Part shown: positions 62,724-64,000 of the stretch, one piece after another
Layout: the number at the start of each line of letters is the position of its first letter
Position numbering within the stretch: the stretch's first letter is position 1
Assembly: GCF_019710575.1 (NCBI RefSeq)
Contig: NZ_JAHWFK010000020.1
Coordinates: 1 to 64,000 of the forward strand
Length of the DNA: 64,000 nucleotides
Reading direction: 5' to 3'
From: Paractinoplanes polyasparticus
GTDB lineage: Bacteria > Actinomycetota > Actinomycetes > Mycobacteriales > Micromonosporaceae
Position numbers and translations under genes: made by a program
Notes under the pieces: generated by a model
What the model saw: only the letters and a program-made list of their open reading frames with translations
Database searches by the model: none
Told to the model about the DNA's origin: nothing

Positions 62724-63562
62724 GCCACGGTCTCCGTTCCGCCCGGGACGAGCGTGACCTCGCCGTCGATGTGCTGGACGGTGAACAGGGTGCCGGGCGG
62801 ATACGAGCCCAGCACCTCGGGCGGCAGCTGCACGGTGCCGTCGCCGGCCACCACGGCGAAGTCCTGGCCGTCGCGGCCCTCGGCGCCGACCCGGCCGTCG
62901 CGGATGGTCACGGCGCGGCCCAGGCGCGCGCCGACCTCGTTGTCGTGGGTGACGACGACGATCGTGGTCTGGCGTTCGGCGTTCACCGTCTCCATCGCGG
63001 CCAGCACCTCGTCGCGGCCGGCGGTGTCGAGGCGGCTGGTGGGCTCGTCGACCAGCAGCAGGCCCGGGCCGGAGGCGATGCCGACGGCGAGCGCGGCCCG
63101 CTGGCGTCCGCCGGGCGTGAGGTCGGCCAGTCGCTGGCGGCCCTGACCGGGCAGGCCGACCAGGTCGAGGATGCGGTCGGGGTCGTCGAGGGTGATGCCG
63201 CGGGTGTGGGCGGCGCGGCGCTGGGCCAGCCAGATGTTGCGGTGCAGCGACGCGTACGGCAGCAGGTTGCGGGCCGCGCCCTGCAGGACCACGCCGATCT
63301 CGGTGCCGCGCAGGCGGGAGATCTCGCCGTCGGAGAGCTTGCCCATGTCGTAGGTGCCGATGTTGATCCGCCCGGCCGAGGGCCGCATCAGCCCGGCCAG
63401 CAGGGCGATCAGCGTCGACTTGCCCGAACCGGACGGGCCGACCAGCGCGATCGTCTCACCCGGGGCGATCGACAGGTCGACACCGGCCAAGGCCACCACA
63501 TCGCCCGCTTCGGCCCGGTAGATGTGCACCACGCGCCGGCACGCGACAGCGAGTCCGTTCAT
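62720..63562 (-). CDS. ABC ATPase with degenerate signature and AbrB-like tail
   Basis: 280 aa from ATG 63562. Walker A VGPSGSGKST, Q-loop VVLQGAARN, signature replaced by LTPGGRQR (normally LSGGQ), Walker B LLLVDEPTSRLD and H-loop VVVTHD. The C-terminal 45 residues (AVVAGDGTVQLPPEVLGSYPPGTLFTVQHI) look like a swapped-hairpin AbrB/SpoVT-type module. It may belong with the adjacent FtsX cluster, or act with permeases encoded elsewhere. Confidence 0.85.
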   Translation of the reverse strand: MNGLAVACRRVVHIYRAEAGDVVALAGVDLSIAPGETIALVGPSGSGKSTLIALLAGLMRPSAGRINIGTYDMGKLSDGEISRLRGTEIGVVLQGAARNLLPYASLHRNIWLAQRRAAHTRGITLDDPDRILDLVGLPGQGRQRLADLTPGGRQRAALAVGIASGPGLLLVDEPTSRLDTAGRDEVLAAMETVNAERQTTIVVVTHDNEVGARLGRAVTIRDGRVGAEGRDGQDFAVVAGDGTVQLPPEVLGSYPPGTLFTVQHIDGEVTLVPGGTETVA

Positions 63563-63624
63563 GGTGCCCAACCTAGCGTTTACGGGGACCGCATTTCTCA
63601 CCCGTCGACCGGGCATTTTAGGGT

Positions 63625-64000
63625 GTGACCGTGCGCGACATCGCCGTTTTCTCCGGATCCGCCCATCCTGACCTTGCCGCCGAGATCTGCGACCACCTCG
63701 GGGTGCCGCTGCTGCCGATCCGCACCTCCCGCTTCGCCAACGACTGCATCGAGGTGCAGTTGCAGGCCAACTGCCGTGAACGCGACGTCTACCTGATCCA
63801 GCCGCTCGTTCCGCCGGTGCAGGAGAACCTCGTCGAACTGCTCTTCATGCTGAACGCGGCCCGGGGCGCCTCGGCCGGCCGCATCACGGTGGTGCTGCCG
63901 CATTACGCGTACGCCCGCAGCGACAAGAAGGACGCGCCGCGCATCAGCATCGGGGGCCGTCTGGTGGCCGACCTGCTCACCACGGCCGGCGCCGACCGGG
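63625..64000 (+). CDS. prs: Ribose-phosphate pyrophosphokinase, 5' part
   Basis: GTG 63625 or 63631; the gene runs out of the window (125 codons seen). It makes phosphoribosyl pyrophosphate from ribose 5-phosphate and ATP. Visible: VFSGSAHPDLAAEICDHLGV, VPPVQENLVELLFMLNAARGASAGRITVVLPHYAYARSDKKDAPR. The usual IxVxNxxxGxxVFxI and YARQDRK motifs are present in altered form (YARSDKK), so it may be a non-classical Prs subtype. Confidence 0.85.
   Translation, partial: MTVRDIAVFSGSAHPDLAAEICDHLGVPLLPIRTSRFANDCIEVQLQANCRERDVYLIQPLVPPVQENLVELLFMLNAARGASAGRITVVLPHYAYARSDKKDAPRISIGGRLVADLLTTAGADR

Noticed and set aside
1-64000. CRISPR arrays, IS elements with inverted repeats, rRNA genes
   Set aside because: No regularly spaced repeats, transposase motifs or rRNA sequence seen anywhere in the window.

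Overview
The window is high-GC actinobacterial chromosome. The gene set (SsgB-type sporulation protein, AfsR/BTAD regulator, SAM-IV riboswitch, PGPGW-domain protein, LGFP repeats, many GTG starts, ATGA overlaps) fits a filamentous, sporulating actinomycete, most likely Micromonosporaceae (Actinoplanes-like). The genus is an inference from family content, not from a marker gene.

Layout. 1-8210 is an integrated element abutting the 3' end of a tRNA-Val(CAC) gene. Its left part (1-3586) is clearly less GC-rich, contains TTA codons and carries small membrane proteins, including a DUF4231/SLATT-like two-gene operon. Its right part (3684-8047) is the replication/integration module of an actinomycete integrative and conjugative element (AICE): DUF2637-like tail, small Cys-rich protein, RepSA-type initiator, excisionase and tyrosine integrase. 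No FtsK/TraB transfer gene is present, and the integrase has an in-frame TGA at codon 14, so the element looks decayed. From 8261 on the sequence is ordinary host backbone.

8.2-15.5 kb: PGPGW protein, SsgB, AraC and Rrf2 regulators, DUF4236 protein, a TPR/FN3 membrane protein and a frame-disrupted HTH gene. 15.5-22.4 kb: DUF418 protein with a histidine kinase/LuxR response regulator pair, a deacetylase, a DUF3558 lipoprotein and a large AfsR-like regulator. 22.5-25.7 kb: a MerR-peroxiredoxin fusion, then three adjacent decayed genes (LacI regulator, PhyH dioxygenase, M20 peptidase). 25.7-31.2 kb: glutamate-cysteine ligase family protein, methyltransferase, arginine/ornithine antiporter (frameshifted) with arginine deiminase, and MarC. 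31.2-38 kb: GT2 glycosyltransferase with a lipoprotein, an LGFP-repeat protein, a CYTH protein and the Kup potassium transporter. 38-47.9 kb: F420/NADP-type oxidoreductase; LLM flavin oxidoreductase divergent from a MarR regulator with paired operators; epimerases; a SAM-IV riboswitch controlling a class V aminotransferase; NUDIX, poly-gamma-glutamate hydrolase, GNAT and gamma-glutamyltransferase genes. 48-56 kb: hypothetical protein, EspC-like type VII pair, threonyl-tRNA synthetase, Crp/Fnr regulator, nucleotidyltransferase-like protein, PnuC and CorA. 56-63.6 kb: an ABC export cluster (two giant FtsX-type permeases and two ATPases, one with an AbrB-like tail). The window ends inside a ribose-phosphate pyrophosphokinase gene.

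A recurrent theme is reading-frame disruption: integrase, HTH, LacI, PhyH, M20, antiporter and DUF1684 genes. Part is true decay (large deletions, truncations). The single-base cases could also be sequencing errors. The functional groups that stand out are arginine catabolism/transport (27.8-30.5 kb), two-component control beside DUF418, MarR control of a flavin oxidoreductase, SAM-sensing control of a PLP enzyme, and ABC export.
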